Assembly (NCBI RefSeq): GCF_000373245.1
Contig: NZ_KB890739.1
Coordinates: 96,491-160,490 of the forward strand
Source: Echinicola pacifica DSM 19836
GTDB taxonomy: Bacteria; Bacteroidota; Bacteroidia; Cytophagales; Cyclobacteriaceae
Direction of reading: 5' to 3'
DNA: 64,000 nucleotides
Positions 25,525 through 35,138 of the stretch are shown piece by piece (within the stretch, counting starts at the first letter, position 1; each line of letters opens with the position of its first letter). A program made the translations under genes and the position numbers. A model generated the notes under the pieces. It was not told where the DNA came from. It saw only the letters and a list, made by a program, of their open reading frames with translations, and did not search any database.

Positions 25525-28500
25525 ATGAAGAGGATTAGAAAGGCGATCCAAGAAGGATTGACTATGTCAGGAGGGCTAATAATAAGCCTAATATTGGTGG
25601 GCATTGCTGTTTTTCCATTTGGAGAAATGCATTGGACCTTGGCATTTTTTGGGAAATTTCACCCATTATTTGTCCATCTCCCCATTGGGATTTTTATCGC
25701 TTTGGTGGTATTGGAAGTGGTGGATTATATATTCCCGGAATCTAACCTCAGTCCAGCCTGTAGTATCTTACTCTGGTTGACGGTATTGACCGCCATACCC
25801 ACGGTGATCGTGGGGGCATTGCTAGCCGCCAGTGGTGGCTATGGCAGTGAGGTGATGGTATGGCACAAATGGCTGGGGGTATCCACGGCTGTCCTGGCCA
25901 CCTGGATGCTAGTATTCAGAAGCAAATTGCAGAAAAGTGGTAAGCCTTCTCCAGCGTATCTATCCATGCTGATGGTGACTGTTGTGGCTCTTAGTGCCAC
26001 CGGCCATTATGGAGGATCCCTTACTCATGGCTCCAAGTACCTCACCGAAGACCTTCCTGATGAAGTACGGGAGTTCCTGGGAGATGATCCCTATGGAATG
26101 GAAGGGCTGACTGCCATGGGCAGTTCCGAAATAGAAGAGACCTTAACTCAATATAGTTTTCAGAAAGATATCAATCCGATCACGGCCAGTTATTGTGAAA
26201 ACTGCCATGGGTCGGAGGAGCAAAAAGGCGGACTTCGCCTGGATGGGATAAACCCTGATATGGTGCAGGGCCATGATGCCGAGACCTGGAGAGCGATGCT
26301 CGATATGGTTAATTCTGGCGAAATGCCTCCTAAGGAAGAAAAGCAGCTTTCGGATGAAGAAAGAAGAGTCCTTGTCGATTGGATTACCGCCTCCATCCAG
26401 CAGGCGGTAGCGCTGAGAAAAGCGGATCAGGAACCTGTAATCCGAAGATTAACCAAGGATCAATATACCAATTCACTGGTAAGCCTTTTGGGCGTTCATG
26501 CGAATTTTGGAGGGGTGCTGCCAGATGATTCTAAGTCCGAGATGGGCTTTAGTAATAATGGCCAAGTATTACAGATCTCTCCACTTCACGTAGATTATTA
26601 TAAGCAGATCGCTCGTAATGCTATCGATAAGGCCATTGCGCCAGCAGAAAAACCAAAACCAACTCGCTATAAAATCACCTTTGGTAAGGGGATCGGTAAA
26701 GGAAAGACTGCTGCCATGATCGGTGGATACCAAAGTGCACCCATTCCCTCTGATGATTTTGTGGTGGAGGTGATGGATGAAAACGGCAAGCCTATGCATG
26801 GAGCAGAGATTGACGAGATCAAAAGAAATATAGGTGTGGGGATGAGAGGATCGCATGCCGACCGATACCAGGTGGTGGAAGATGGCATCATGCTTTATTC
26901 TGCACTTCCTCATAAGGAGGTAACGCCAAAATCATGGCAGGGACCTTCTCCCAACTTGAAGTTGCTCTTCAGAAAAGTATTCCCTGAAGAAGGAGATTTT
27001 GAGTTCCGTATCAAGGCCTCCAAAGGCTACCAATGGTACAGCCAGAAAGAAGGATTTATCAGCCTAAGGTCCGATCAGCCAGCCCAGTCTAAGGCCTCGC
27101 CGATCGTTTTAGGAAAGGATAATGCTAAGAATATAAAGAACCTGAAGAAAGAAGGGGCCTGGCTGAAGTCGAAAGAACTTACCGAGTATGCTTCTGCTGA
27201 ATATACCTTTGAGGCGCCGATAGAGGGCTATTACCAAATCGACTATGTCCATCCTTATATCGGAGAGGAAGGCATGCCTTCTATCGAGATGAAAGTTGAT
27301 GGATTTAAGCTTCAGGAGCGTTTCCACTTTGATGAGAAATACAAGGAAAAGCCTGAGATGACGAGTCCACTGACGCTGGCTTACCTGAAGAAAGGCAAGC
27401 ATAAGCTGATGATCGGTGGTACCTTCTTTACCGGATTTAGCAAGGTGATCGTCACTCCATTCCCCGAAGATCATCCGATCGCGGTACAATTGAAAAGTGA
27501 GGCTGAGAAAAGCCGTGCCAAATACGATAAGGATAAGCCGGTAATGCGGGCCTTTGCAGGTACCCGAACAGATGATGGGATGGATTACCAGACCTTTGAC
27601 TCCTTCAGAAATGTGACCAATGAAAAGTCGAAATGGGAGGATTATATCTTTAAAGGTAGATTGGAAGACTTACCCATTCCAGTAATCGATACGGTGGAGA
27701 CTGAGATCCTGGCCAATATCATGATCCTAGGATTGTGGAATGATTATCTGGTTAAGGATAATGAAGATTCAGGTCCGCCTCTGCTTATTCATGAGCTGGA
27801 ATTTGAGGCGCCATATTATCCAGTATGGCCTCCAGTGAGCCATACCGAAATATTCTTTGAGTCTAAAAATAAAAGTGATAAAGAGAAATATACTGCTGAG
27901 ATCCTCGAGGACTTTATGACCAAAGCCTTCAGAAGACCAGTGAGCAAGGATGAAATGAAGCCATATATGGACTTCTGGAAAGGAATCCGTGGTGATTTCC
28001 CTCGCTATGAGGATGAGGTCAAAGAAGTGTTGATTGCAGTGCTATGCTCTCCAAACTTCCTCTATCTGGCAGAGCCTGCTAAGGAAGAGTCTAAGGAGGA
28101 GAAGGAATATTACCTGGCTTCAAGATTATCTTATTTCCTATGGAACTCTGCGCCTGATGAGGAGCTGTACGAATTGGCTGATGATGGCGATCTACACAAA
28201 GATAAATACCTGAAAAAGCAGGTGGATCGAATGGTGGAAGATCCGAGGATAAAGAATATGGTGGAGCGCTTCTCCAACGAATGGCTGCGAGTGGATCGTC
28301 ATGAGGCGATGAGCACCAATGTCAACCTATATCCAGGCTTCACGCGATTTGTGAAACGTGATATGACTGAGGAGACGTATGAGTTTATTCACTATATCCT
28401 CGATCAGGACATTAGCATTATGAATTTTATAGAATCTGATTTTGCGATGCTCAATCAGAACCTGGCCGAATTCTACGGCATAGAAGGGGTGAAAGGAAGC

Positions 28501-29115
28501 CAATTCAGACCTGTAGCAGTGACCCAGGACATGAGACGTGGTGGGCTGCTCTCACAAGGAGCCTTCCTTAATGGACATTCGGACGGAACTCAGGCGCATG
28601 CGATCAAGCGAGCGGTGTGGGTGAGATCAAAAATCCTAGGGGATACGCCTCCGCCACCACCGCCAAATGTGCCGGAACTGGATCCGGAAACACCCGGATT
28701 CGAAAAGCTTACGCTTAAAGAGCAGCTCTTTGTCCACAGAGACAAAGCCGCTTGTATGGATTGTCACCGTAAAATTGACCCTTATGGAATCGCCTTCGAA
28801 AACTATAATGCAGTAGGACTTTTCCAGACAGTAGCCAATAACGGTAATCCTATCGACGCTAAAGCCGAGCTCCCGAATGGGGAAACGGTGGATGGAATAG
28901 AGGAAATCAAATCCTATATCATCGATATGAAAGCCGATGTGTTCACCAGATCACTCGTTACTTATCTTTATTCTTATGCTTTGGGTAGAGATGTGACCTT
29001 CGTAGATGAAAAGGAAATAGACAAAATCGTAAGAGAGGTTCGCAAAGATGATTACAAATTCAGAACCGTATTAGAGCAAATCGTACTGAGCCCTTCTTTC
29101 AAAGGAGAGTTTTAA
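25525..29115 (+). CDS. DUF1587/DUF1592/DUF1588/DUF1585 cytochrome-like protein with membrane N-terminus
   Basis: 1196 residues. The N-terminal 170 residues hold about five membrane segments resembling DUF2231 (HPLFVHLPIGIF near 48-59). A c-type haem motif follows, CENCH at 224-228. Next come the DUF1587 start (IRRLTKDQYTNSLVSLLG), a carbohydrate-binding-like middle, DUF1592, DUF1588 (LSQGAFL, a proline-rich PPPPPPNVPELDP stretch), a second CMDCH motif at 1077-1081, and the C-terminal DUF1585. This architecture is known from Planctomycetes and some Bacteroidota. It is the first gene of a two-gene unit with the DUF1552 gene. Redox function is likely; the substrate is unknown. Confidence 0.85.
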   Translation: MKRIRKAIQEGLTMSGGLIISLILVGIAVFPFGEMHWTLAFFGKFHPLFVHLPIGIFIALVVLEVVDYIFPESNLSPACSILLWLTVLTAIPTVIVGALLAASGGYGSEVMVWHKWLGVSTAVLATWMLVFRSKLQKSGKPSPAYLSMLMVTVVALSATGHYGGSLTHGSKYLTEDLPDEVREFLGDDPYGMEGLTAMGSSEIEETLTQYSFQKDINPITASYCENCHGSEEQKGGLRLDGINPDMVQGHDAETWRAMLDMVNSGEMPPKEEKQLSDEERRVLVDWITASIQQAVALRKADQEPVIRRLTKDQYTNSLVSLLGVHANFGGVLPDDSKSEMGFSNNGQVLQISPLHVDYYKQIARNAIDKAIAPAEKPKPTRYKITFGKGIGKGKTAAMIGGYQSAPIPSDDFVVEVMDENGKPMHGAEIDEIKRNIGVGMRGSHADRYQVVEDGIMLYSALPHKEVTPKSWQGPSPNLKLLFRKVFPEEGDFEFRIKASKGYQWYSQKEGFISLRSDQPAQSKASPIVLGKDNAKNIKNLKKEGAWLKSKELTEYASAEYTFEAPIEGYYQIDYVHPYIGEEGMPSIEMKVDGFKLQERFHFDEKYKEKPEMTSPLTLAYLKKGKHKLMIGGTFFTGFSKVIVTPFPEDHPIAVQLKSEAEKSRAKYDKDKPVMRAFAGTRTDDGMDYQTFDSFRNVTNEKSKWEDYIFKGRLEDLPIPVIDTVETEILANIMILGLWNDYLVKDNEDSGPPLLIHELEFEAPYYPVWPPVSHTEIFFESKNKSDKEKYTAEILEDFMTKAFRRPVSKDEMKPYMDFWKGIRGDFPRYEDEVKEVLIAVLCSPNFLYLAEPAKEESKEEKEYYLASRLSYFLWNSAPDEELYELADDGDLHKDKYLKKQVDRMVEDPRIKNMVERFSNEWLRVDRHEAMSTNVNLYPGFTRFVKRDMTEETYEFIHYILDQDISIMNFIESDFAMLNQNLAEFYGIEGVKGSQFRPVAVTQDMRRGGLLSQGAFLNGHSDGTQAHAIKRAVWVRSKILGDTPPPPPPNVPELDPETPGFEKLTLKEQLFVHRDKAACMDCHRKIDPYGIAFENYNAVGLFQTVANNGNPIDAKAELPNGETVDGIEEIKSYIIDMKADVFTRSLVTYLYSYALGRDVTFVDEKEIDKIVREVRKDDYKFRTVLEQIVLSPSFKGEF

Positions 29116-29217
29116 AATTAAGTAATAAGAGGCATCCCATTGGATATCAATGGATAACGTAGGGGTGCTTCCATAAAATTTTGTTATATTTAGATACAAT
29201 AACCTAAAATTATAGCC

Positions 29218-30570
29218 ATGGGAAAGAAATCTTGGGAACTTGACAGAAGAACATTTATGAAGGGGCTTGGAGTCGCCTGCATGCTTCCATATATGGAGGC
29301 CATGGGTGCGCCAATCCAAAAAGTTGGTGCCATGAGCGAAGCTCCAAAGCGCTTATGTTTCGTTTACTTTCCTAATGGGGTTGGGCTACCGCCCGAAACC
29401 AATCCTGATCATAAAAACTGGAACTGGTTTCCACTAGGAGAAGGAAAGGACTATAAGTTTACCAATACGCTTTCTTCCCTGGAGCGGCACCGTAAGGAGA
29501 TTACGATCATGGGCGGCCTGAGCCATCCCAAAAGCCGAAATCTACTTGGGCACTTAGCAGGTGACACCTGGCTTACAGGTGGCGACCTTCGCGGTAGCCA
29601 GTACAATAATAATATCTCCGTGGATCAGGTGGCTGCTCAGCATCTGGCAAAGCATACCCGATTCCCTTATTTGGCACTTTCCACCGATGGTGGTATTGGC
29701 TATAAGTCTAGAGTGTCCACGCTTTCCTTTGATCCCAATGGAAGACCAATTCCTTCCGAGCACCGTCACCGTGAGATCTTCGAGCGGTACTTTGCACTAG
29801 GTGGTGGAGAGACTTCTCAGCTGAGAAGAAAATCCCTGCAACAGGAGCAGAAGATCGTTGATTTGGTGCTGGAAGACAGTAAAAGATTGCAAAAACGCCT
29901 GGGCAAAAATGATAAGCTCAAGCTGGATGAATATATGACCTCGCTAAACTCCGTGGAGGAGCAAATCAAGCGAAATGAAAAATGGCTTAATGTACCTATG
30001 AAGTCATTCAATTCCGATTATCTGAATCTCAATCCCAATGCCACCGTGGATCCGGAAAGCTATATACGCTCTTCTTTTGATTTGATGGTGCTGGGCATGC
30101 AGACCGATATCACGCGAGTAATGACCTATATGATGGCTCGTGAAGATGGTATGGGCTTTGGTGAAAACTTCCCTAAATTGGCTCTAGGGCTCAATAAAGG
30201 ACACCACTCCATTAGCCATGATAAAACTAAAAATCACTGGCAGGAATGGGGTAGCTATGATCAGTGGCTTGCCAAGCAATATTCTTATTTCTTGGACAAA
30301 ATGAAAACTACAGAGGATGAGTATGGCCCACTTCTCGACAATACCCTGGTGCTTTATGGCTCTGCATGTAGCAGTACCCATGATGCAGTCAACTATCCTT
30401 TGGTATTGGCAGGTGGCAAAAATATGGGCGTGAATCATGGTACTTATACCAAATTCGATGACCATTCTCCTATGTCAAACCTCTTCGTAAGCATGCTAAA
30501 CACGATGGGTATTCCTGTGGAGTCTTTCTCTGATAGTACAGGTAAATTGCAAACAGATATCTTTAGTTAA
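29218..30570 (+). CDS. DUF1552-family protein with Tat-type signal
   Basis: 450 residues. The N-terminus carries RRTFMKGLGVACMLPY, a twin-arginine-like export signal. The body matches DUF1552, with VYFPNGVGLPPE, MGGLSHPKS, HLAGDTWLTGG, and LDNTLVLYGSACSSTHD towards the end. The family is nearly always encoded beside DUF1592 proteins, as here (102 bp downstream). It may resemble alkaline-phosphatase-like sulfatase folds, but the activity is unknown. A strong terminator follows. Confidence 0.85.
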   Translation: MGKKSWELDRRTFMKGLGVACMLPYMEAMGAPIQKVGAMSEAPKRLCFVYFPNGVGLPPETNPDHKNWNWFPLGEGKDYKFTNTLSSLERHRKEITIMGGLSHPKSRNLLGHLAGDTWLTGGDLRGSQYNNNISVDQVAAQHLAKHTRFPYLALSTDGGIGYKSRVSTLSFDPNGRPIPSEHRHREIFERYFALGGGETSQLRRKSLQQEQKIVDLVLEDSKRLQKRLGKNDKLKLDEYMTSLNSVEEQIKRNEKWLNVPMKSFNSDYLNLNPNATVDPESYIRSSFDLMVLGMQTDITRVMTYMMAREDGMGFGENFPKLALGLNKGHHSISHDKTKNHWQEWGSYDQWLAKQYSYFLDKMKTTEDEYGPLLDNTLVLYGSACSSTHDAVNYPLVLAGGKNMGVNHGTYTKFDDHSPMSNLFVSMLNTMGIPVESFSDSTGKLQTDIFS

Positions 30571-30606
30571 GTCAGGTTTTAGAAATCTACTTATACATTT
30601 TATAGG

Positions 30607-30648
30607 GCATTCAGACGCTGGTATTCCATTGTCTGAATGCTTTTTTTT
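30607..30648 (+). terminator. Rho-independent terminator after the DUF1592/DUF1552 unit
   Basis: GCATTCAGAC (30607-30616) pairs with GTCTGAATGC (30631-30640), followed by eight T. It lies 37 bp beyond the DUF1552 stop. The remaining gap to 30875 holds no gene I can see. Confidence 0.9.
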
Positions 30649-30875
30649 GTGCCCTAAATAATGGAATCATCCCTGTATTTGTTGATCTAATGCGCCCTTC
30701 AGGGCGATTATGCAGCAAATTACTTTTTGGTCTGTCTTTAGTCTTTATTTTTTATAAGGGGAACTAAGGGTGTTTTTCCACTTGAGTGTCCTAATGAATA
30801 CAGGTTCCCAGCTACCTATTAGGGTATGGCCCAGGGGCCAAAGTGGATTGATATTCAACAGAAAATTGTATTAAG

Positions 30876-31544
30876 ATGAGAAATTACTTTATTTATTCAG
30901 CCGTTTTGATAATCAGCTTATTTACGGCCTGTACAGATGATGGCCTTTGTATCCGCGGTGATGGGGAGCTAAGGGAATATGAACTTGATGTAGCTGACTT
31001 TGATGAGATTGTGCTCACTGGGCCCGTGGACCTCACCATTATCCAGGGCGAGACCTCTTCGGTCAAGGTGCTCGCAGAAAGCCAGTTGATGGAGGTGATG
31101 GAGTATGAGGTGCGTGGAGGGGAATTGTCCATTGGGTTTAAGGGGAAGTTTCGTTGCCTAAATACCAATAAAGGGGTGCGGGTCATCGCCACCGTGGCTG
31201 AGTTGGAGAAGGTGAGTATCGATGGTGACAGCCATATAGACAATGAAGGTGCGCTCCACTTAGATGATTTTACGATAGATTGCGACGGAGTTGGGGATGT
31301 GCGATTGACCGGCACGGTTCGTAGGCAATACTTATTGGTGAATGGAAAAATCGACGTAGACAATTTTGAGTTATTATCTTCGGAAACCTTCATCGAGGTA
31401 AATGGAAAAGGGGATTTTGACTTGTCATGTGCGGACCAACTTACCATAGAGGTCAATGGAAAGGCTGAGGTGAATTATATTGGTTCGCCTCAGATCAGCA
31501 AGGATGTAAATGGTTTATTGAATTTGAATAAGGTGCATAATTAA
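30876..31544 (+). CDS. GIN-domain (DUF2807) lipoprotein
   Basis: 222 residues. A lipoprotein signal peptide ends LFTACTDD, with the Cys near residue 19. The remainder is a repetitive beta-helix-like chain starting FDEIVLTGPVDLTIIQGE, the hallmark of the putative auto-transporter adhesin head GIN domain. Repeats with VNGK recur near the end. It is probably anchored in the outer membrane or periplasm. Function is unknown; many Bacteroidota have several. It appears to be transcribed alone. Confidence 0.8.
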   Translation: MRNYFIYSAVLIISLFTACTDDGLCIRGDGELREYELDVADFDEIVLTGPVDLTIIQGETSSVKVLAESQLMEVMEYEVRGGELSIGFKGKFRCLNTNKGVRVIATVAELEKVSIDGDSHIDNEGALHLDDFTIDCDGVGDVRLTGTVRRQYLLVNGKIDVDNFELLSSETFIEVNGKGDFDLSCADQLTIEVNGKAEVNYIGSPQISKDVNGLLNLNKVHN

Positions 31545-31638
31545 GCGGTGGGAAAATGAAATTGCCCATTCTAAAAACATTAATTCTTGCTAATCCAATA
31601 AATATAGATATATAATGAAATTGGACGGAGGAATAGTG

Positions 31639-31680
31639 AACCTCTTTTTCGGCCAAGGCTGGAGGAGAGGTTTTATTATT
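31639..31680 (+). terminator. Weak terminator candidate after the GIN-domain gene
   Basis: AACCTCT (31639-31645) and AGAGGTT (31666-31672) form a 7-bp stem, followed by TTATTATTT. The distance from the stop (95 bp) and the broken T tract keep confidence low. Confidence 0.35.
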
Positions 31681-31803
31681 TAGGCATCAGCAGATTGGTT
31701 TTAATCTGGTTTTTGGCGGAGCTGCTGGAAACAAATTAAAGAATTGGTCTTCAAATCTACATTAAGCCGTGGATTTTTCATTGGACTTATTATCTTTGGT
31801 TAT

Positions 31804-32463
31804 ATGAAAATTCTTGTAATAGATATAGGAGGTTCAAACATCAAGATTTTGGCCTCAGGTGCTGAGGAAAGGATCAAAATACCTTCTGGTAGTGACTTTT
31901 CTCCTGAAGAAATGATACCCTTAGTAAAGAAGGAAGCCTCCAAATGGGAGTATGACCATGTTAGCATAGGCTTTCCAGGTATCGTCAAAAACAATAAAAT
32001 TCTCACCGAACCCGTGAATCTGGGGGAAGGCTGGCAGACTTATGATTTCAATGCAGCCTTTGGCTGCCCGGTGAAGATTATCAATGACGCTGCGATGCAG
32101 GCTCTAGGCAGCTATGAAGGCAAGAAGCTGCTTTTTATGGGGCTGGGTACGGGTTTAGGTACCGCAATGGTCGTCAATGATAGCATTATCCCAATGGAAT
32201 CTGCGCATCTTCCTTACCGCAAAGCCACTTTTGAGGCTTATGTGGGTAAGGCTTATTTCTTTAATCACGGCGCTAAGAAATGGGAAAAGCACGTACACAA
32301 GGCTGTCGAGTATTTTTTCAGAGCTTTCCAACCCGATGAAATTGTGCTTGGTGGAGGAAACTCCAAGGAGCTAGAGGTCATCCCCGACGGTTGCAGGCTA
32401 GGTTCCAATAAAAATGCTTTTGCGGGCGGATTTCGACTCTGGGAAGAGGAATTTAAGGTATAA
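31804..32463 (+). CDS. ROK-family sugar kinase-like protein (polyphosphate glucokinase-like)
   Basis: 219 residues from the ATG at 31804. The ASKHA phosphate-1 motif IDIGGSNIK lies at 6-14. GFPGIVKNN, INDAAMQALGSY (catalytic Asp), and GLGTGLGTAMV follow. The short length and motifs fit the ROK/PPGK group, which phosphorylates glucose with ATP or polyphosphate. The usual zinc-binding ROK cysteine motif is not present. An upstream in-frame TTG at 31744 could extend it, but the ATG gives the canonical start. The neighbours do not suggest a substrate. Confidence 0.8.
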   Translation: MKILVIDIGGSNIKILASGAEERIKIPSGSDFSPEEMIPLVKKEASKWEYDHVSIGFPGIVKNNKILTEPVNLGEGWQTYDFNAAFGCPVKIINDAAMQALGSYEGKKLLFMGLGTGLGTAMVVNDSIIPMESAHLPYRKATFEAYVGKAYFFNHGAKKWEKHVHKAVEYFFRAFQPDEIVLGGGNSKELEVIPDGCRLGSNKNAFAGGFRLWEEEFKV

Positions 32464-32522
32464 GTAAAGAGTAGGGCAATAGGGCAGGAAGTTTAGTTAG
32501 TGTTCCAATTAATTTGAAGTAA

Positions 32523-33179
32523 ATGGAAACGATCAGTCTAACCAAAATTTTAATTTTCTTCCATGCTGGTTTCGGCGCCCTTGCGCTATTTTCAGGAGGT
32601 ATAGCCTTGTTTGCAAAGAAAGGGCAAAAGCTCCATCGGGGGACTGGTAGGATTTTCTTTTATGCCATGCTTACTTCGGCGCTCACTGCCCTATTGATCG
32701 CCGTACTTCCGGGACATCAAAATGCTTTCTTGTTTTCAATTGGCGTATTTAGCCTTTACTTTTTGATTAGTGGCTTTAGAAGTGTGAAGTATAGAATCCA
32801 AGGAAGTAATCTTCTGGGAGATTATATACTAGCAATTATGGTGATGATTACCGGGCTGTCGATGATCCTCATACCCCTGCTATTTTATGGGGTGTTCAAT
32901 ATTGTACTAGGGGTATTTGGAATAGTCAGCTTAATTTTTGGCTTTAGGGATCTGAAAATGCTGCAAAAACCAGGAGAGCTACAGGCGAACTGGATGAAAT
33001 TACACTTAGGAAAAATGACTGGTGGCTATATCGCTGCGGTATCCGCTTTTTTGGTAGTCAATCAGGTTTTGCCATGGCTGTGGAATTGGATTGTGCCCAG
33101 CCTATTGGGTAGCGTATATATCAGCTACTGGATGGTGCAGGTAAATGCTAAAAATAAACGTGCACTTCCTCCCGTTTAA
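32523..33179 (+). CDS. DUF2306-like membrane protein
   Basis: 218 residues with about six or seven hydrophobic segments spread over the full length. A short polar stretch KKGQKLHRGTGR follows the first segment. H14, H38 and a His near 160 (KLHLGKMTGG) could be haem or metal ligands, as suggested for related membrane families, but this is speculative. It follows the ROK gene by 60 bp on the same strand and converges on the nitrate operon end. Confidence 0.6.
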   Translation: METISLTKILIFFHAGFGALALFSGGIALFAKKGQKLHRGTGRIFFYAMLTSALTALLIAVLPGHQNAFLFSIGVFSLYFLISGFRSVKYRIQGSNLLGDYILAIMVMITGLSMILIPLLFYGVFNIVLGVFGIVSLIFGFRDLKMLQKPGELQANWMKLHLGKMTGGYIAAVSAFLVVNQVLPWLWNWIVPSLLGSVYISYWMVQVNAKNKRALPPV

Positions 33180-33211
33180 GGGATGAGTAATGCAGCTTGT
33201 CTAATAATCTA

Positions 33212-33622
33212 TTATTCTGTGTCCTTTTCTTTAGCATAGTCATCCAATGATTTTGGATTGGGAAAACTATCACTTTCATCCTCATCGGGACGTTTATGGA
33301 GACATTGGAAGTCCTTTTCGATGAGTACCAGGTTTTCCCCTTCGGTATCTTCATATTGGACCGATCGGATGCTCACATCCTCCTCCGACATCGCCCATTT
33401 TTCACCTTGCTTGCTGGGAATCGTCACCTCCAGATTTCCATCATAAAAAGCTGCATGCACCTCTTGTATTTCCTCATCAGGAATAAGGCTGTATCGGAAG
33501 GCGGAGGTATTGCTTGGTCCGATTTTGAGGTCTTCATATACGGCCTTTCCTTGCCCGATATCATTGACCTCAGTTTGGGAAAGCCGTAGGCGGATCGAAT
33601 TATTATTTATTCTTAGTTTCAT
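33212..33622 (-). CDS. Small DUF7009-like protein at the end of the nitrate reductase operon
   Basis: 136 residues, soluble. It begins KLRINNNSIRLRLSQTEV and ends with an acidic tail, CLHKRPDEDESDSFPNP being the most distinctive part. I recall this pattern from DUF7009 proteins in Bacteroidota, but cannot confirm it. One base separates it from the rubredoxin fusion gene, so it is the last gene of narK-nasA-rubredoxin. The placement suggests a chaperone or assembly role for the nitrate reductase, which is inference only. Confidence 0.65.
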   Translation of the reverse strand: MKLRINNNSIRLRLSQTEVNDIGQGKAVYEDLKIGPSNTSAFRYSLIPDEEIQEVHAAFYDGNLEVTIPSKQGEKWAMSEEDVSIRSVQYEDTEGENLVLIEKDFQCLHKRPDEDESDSFPNPKSLDDYAKEKDTE

Positions 33623-33623
33623 A

Positions 33624-35051
33624 TTAAGTGATCAGTTTAAAAGCCGATTTTGGACTTTCACATACCGGACATGCATAGCTGTCTGGCAGTTTCAAAAAAG
33701 AAGTTCCTGCTGAGATCTCTGACTCAGCATCACCATACTGCTCATCGTAGATGGTCAGGCAGTTGGCACATTGGTACTTCCGGTGGGTCCTTGGCAGTTT
33801 TTCCTTTTCTGTTTCACTGCTTTCCTGAGGTTTCTGAGCTTCCAATTGATCGTAATACTTATAGCTCAACTCGATTAGTAGTGGTGGAATCGTGTCCAAG
33901 GGTACCCGCTTTGCATAATAAAAATACTCAGAAAAATTGGGGTTGAAATCTTTTGAGTAAAGAATATTGAAATATTCTGGTTCTTCAGGTTTTTCCTTGG
34001 CGGCTTTTTCAATGGCGACGGAGGTAAAAAGAGCCATATGCTTTGTCTTGATGGAGAAGCTAAGTCCATAGGTGCTGATGTCTTGCTTGTCCAGGGCCCG
34101 CACAAGGTAGTTTTTGATGTCCAATGCCTCCTCATCCAGTACTGGAAGGTGCCAATTTAGTTCCAAGGAGCTGTGACGAATATTGATGCCATATTTTCCC
34201 AATAGCTTTTCCCAGCTCAGTCGGTCTTTTTCGGCGATGCCACGGACGATGATAGACTTCCAGGGAGTAAGAGAGATTTTGCCAATGTTCGTCTCGATAC
34301 ATAATTCGCAAAGTGCCCTTAGAAAATTGATAGCGAATTTATTATTCCTCCAGTATAGCCCTAGCCAATATTTCCCTCCAACGATCCTATTCATTCCCTC
34401 GTAATAGGGCGAATTGCTTTCTGGGAAATCTAATTCCTGCTCCTGCATGACCGTGTTTGGAGCGGTGATGCTCTTTGCTTTTTCATAGATCTCCTCGTAT
34501 TTCAGGCCACTTTGAATAGGGTTTATCTCCTCGATCACCTTAGAGATTCTTGCCAGGTCATATCCGTAGATCAGGTCTGGAGCGCACCAAGGCTTGGTGT
34601 CTATCTCCGAAAACCGCAGGTATAGGTACCAATAGTTGTCCTGTGAGGATGCTACAAAATTAATATTTCCGGTAAATACAGGAACCAGACTTTGGACGGG
34701 ATCGGTAATATTGATCTTAAGCTTTGGTAAATAATCAAAGGTATCAAGAATATAATGATAGGTATGTGAGGCCAGCCAGTGGGTGGTTGGCATAACGTCT
34801 AATGCCGTATAAGAGGTGACGATATTGTGGTATTCCTCCCCGTCGGTATCGTAAGCGGTGTTGATCGCCTTGAAAGTTTCGTCCAGGGTTTCGAGGTTTT
34901 TGTCCTTTACAGGGAATAGAATATCCTGCCTGGAGCCGAGGTGAATATAGTTAGTGCCAAGCCTGTTGGCGGTATTGATGGTCTTGAGGAAATCTCCGGG
35001 GGATATGATTCCTCCTTTTATAAATACTCGTACAAGGTCAGCTTTTTGCAT
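33624..35051 (-). CDS. Degenerate nitrite/sulfite-reductase-like protein fused to rubredoxin
   Basis: 475 residues. The N-terminal part begins like the ferredoxin-like half domain of sirohaem reductases: GGIISPGDFLKTINTANRLG (13-32), then YIHLGSRQDILFPV. A second similar block, GKISLTPWKSIIVRGI, lies near 260. The Cys motifs that hold sirohaem and [4Fe-4S] are missing; only CELC and a lone Cys are seen. The C-terminus (about 425-475) is a rubredoxin with C428, C431, C461 and C464 as iron ligands. It lies between nasA and the DUF7009-like gene, so it probably carries electrons to the nitrate reductase. The function is inferred. Confidence 0.75.
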   Translation of the reverse strand: MQKADLVRVFIKGGIISPGDFLKTINTANRLGTNYIHLGSRQDILFPVKDKNLETLDETFKAINTAYDTDGEEYHNIVTSYTALDVMPTTHWLASHTYHYILDTFDYLPKLKINITDPVQSLVPVFTGNINFVASSQDNYWYLYLRFSEIDTKPWCAPDLIYGYDLARISKVIEEINPIQSGLKYEEIYEKAKSITAPNTVMQEQELDFPESNSPYYEGMNRIVGGKYWLGLYWRNNKFAINFLRALCELCIETNIGKISLTPWKSIIVRGIAEKDRLSWEKLLGKYGINIRHSSLELNWHLPVLDEEALDIKNYLVRALDKQDISTYGLSFSIKTKHMALFTSVAIEKAAKEKPEEPEYFNILYSKDFNPNFSEYFYYAKRVPLDTIPPLLIELSYKYYDQLEAQKPQESSETEKEKLPRTHRKYQCANCLTIYDEQYGDAESEISAGTSFLKLPDSYACPVCESPKSAFKLIT

Positions 35052-35138
35052 TTTTGTCAGCGTTAGACACTATAAAGTTATCCATTTACCCTGAAAGAAA
35101 TACAGGAATAGTAAAGGGATTTTTGATCAATTGAGTTT

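Noticed and set aside
30893..31456. A 187-codon minus-strand frame opposite the GIN-domain gene
   Set aside because: It is antisense to a convincing lipoprotein gene and is Ser/Thr-rich as expected from a shadow frame.
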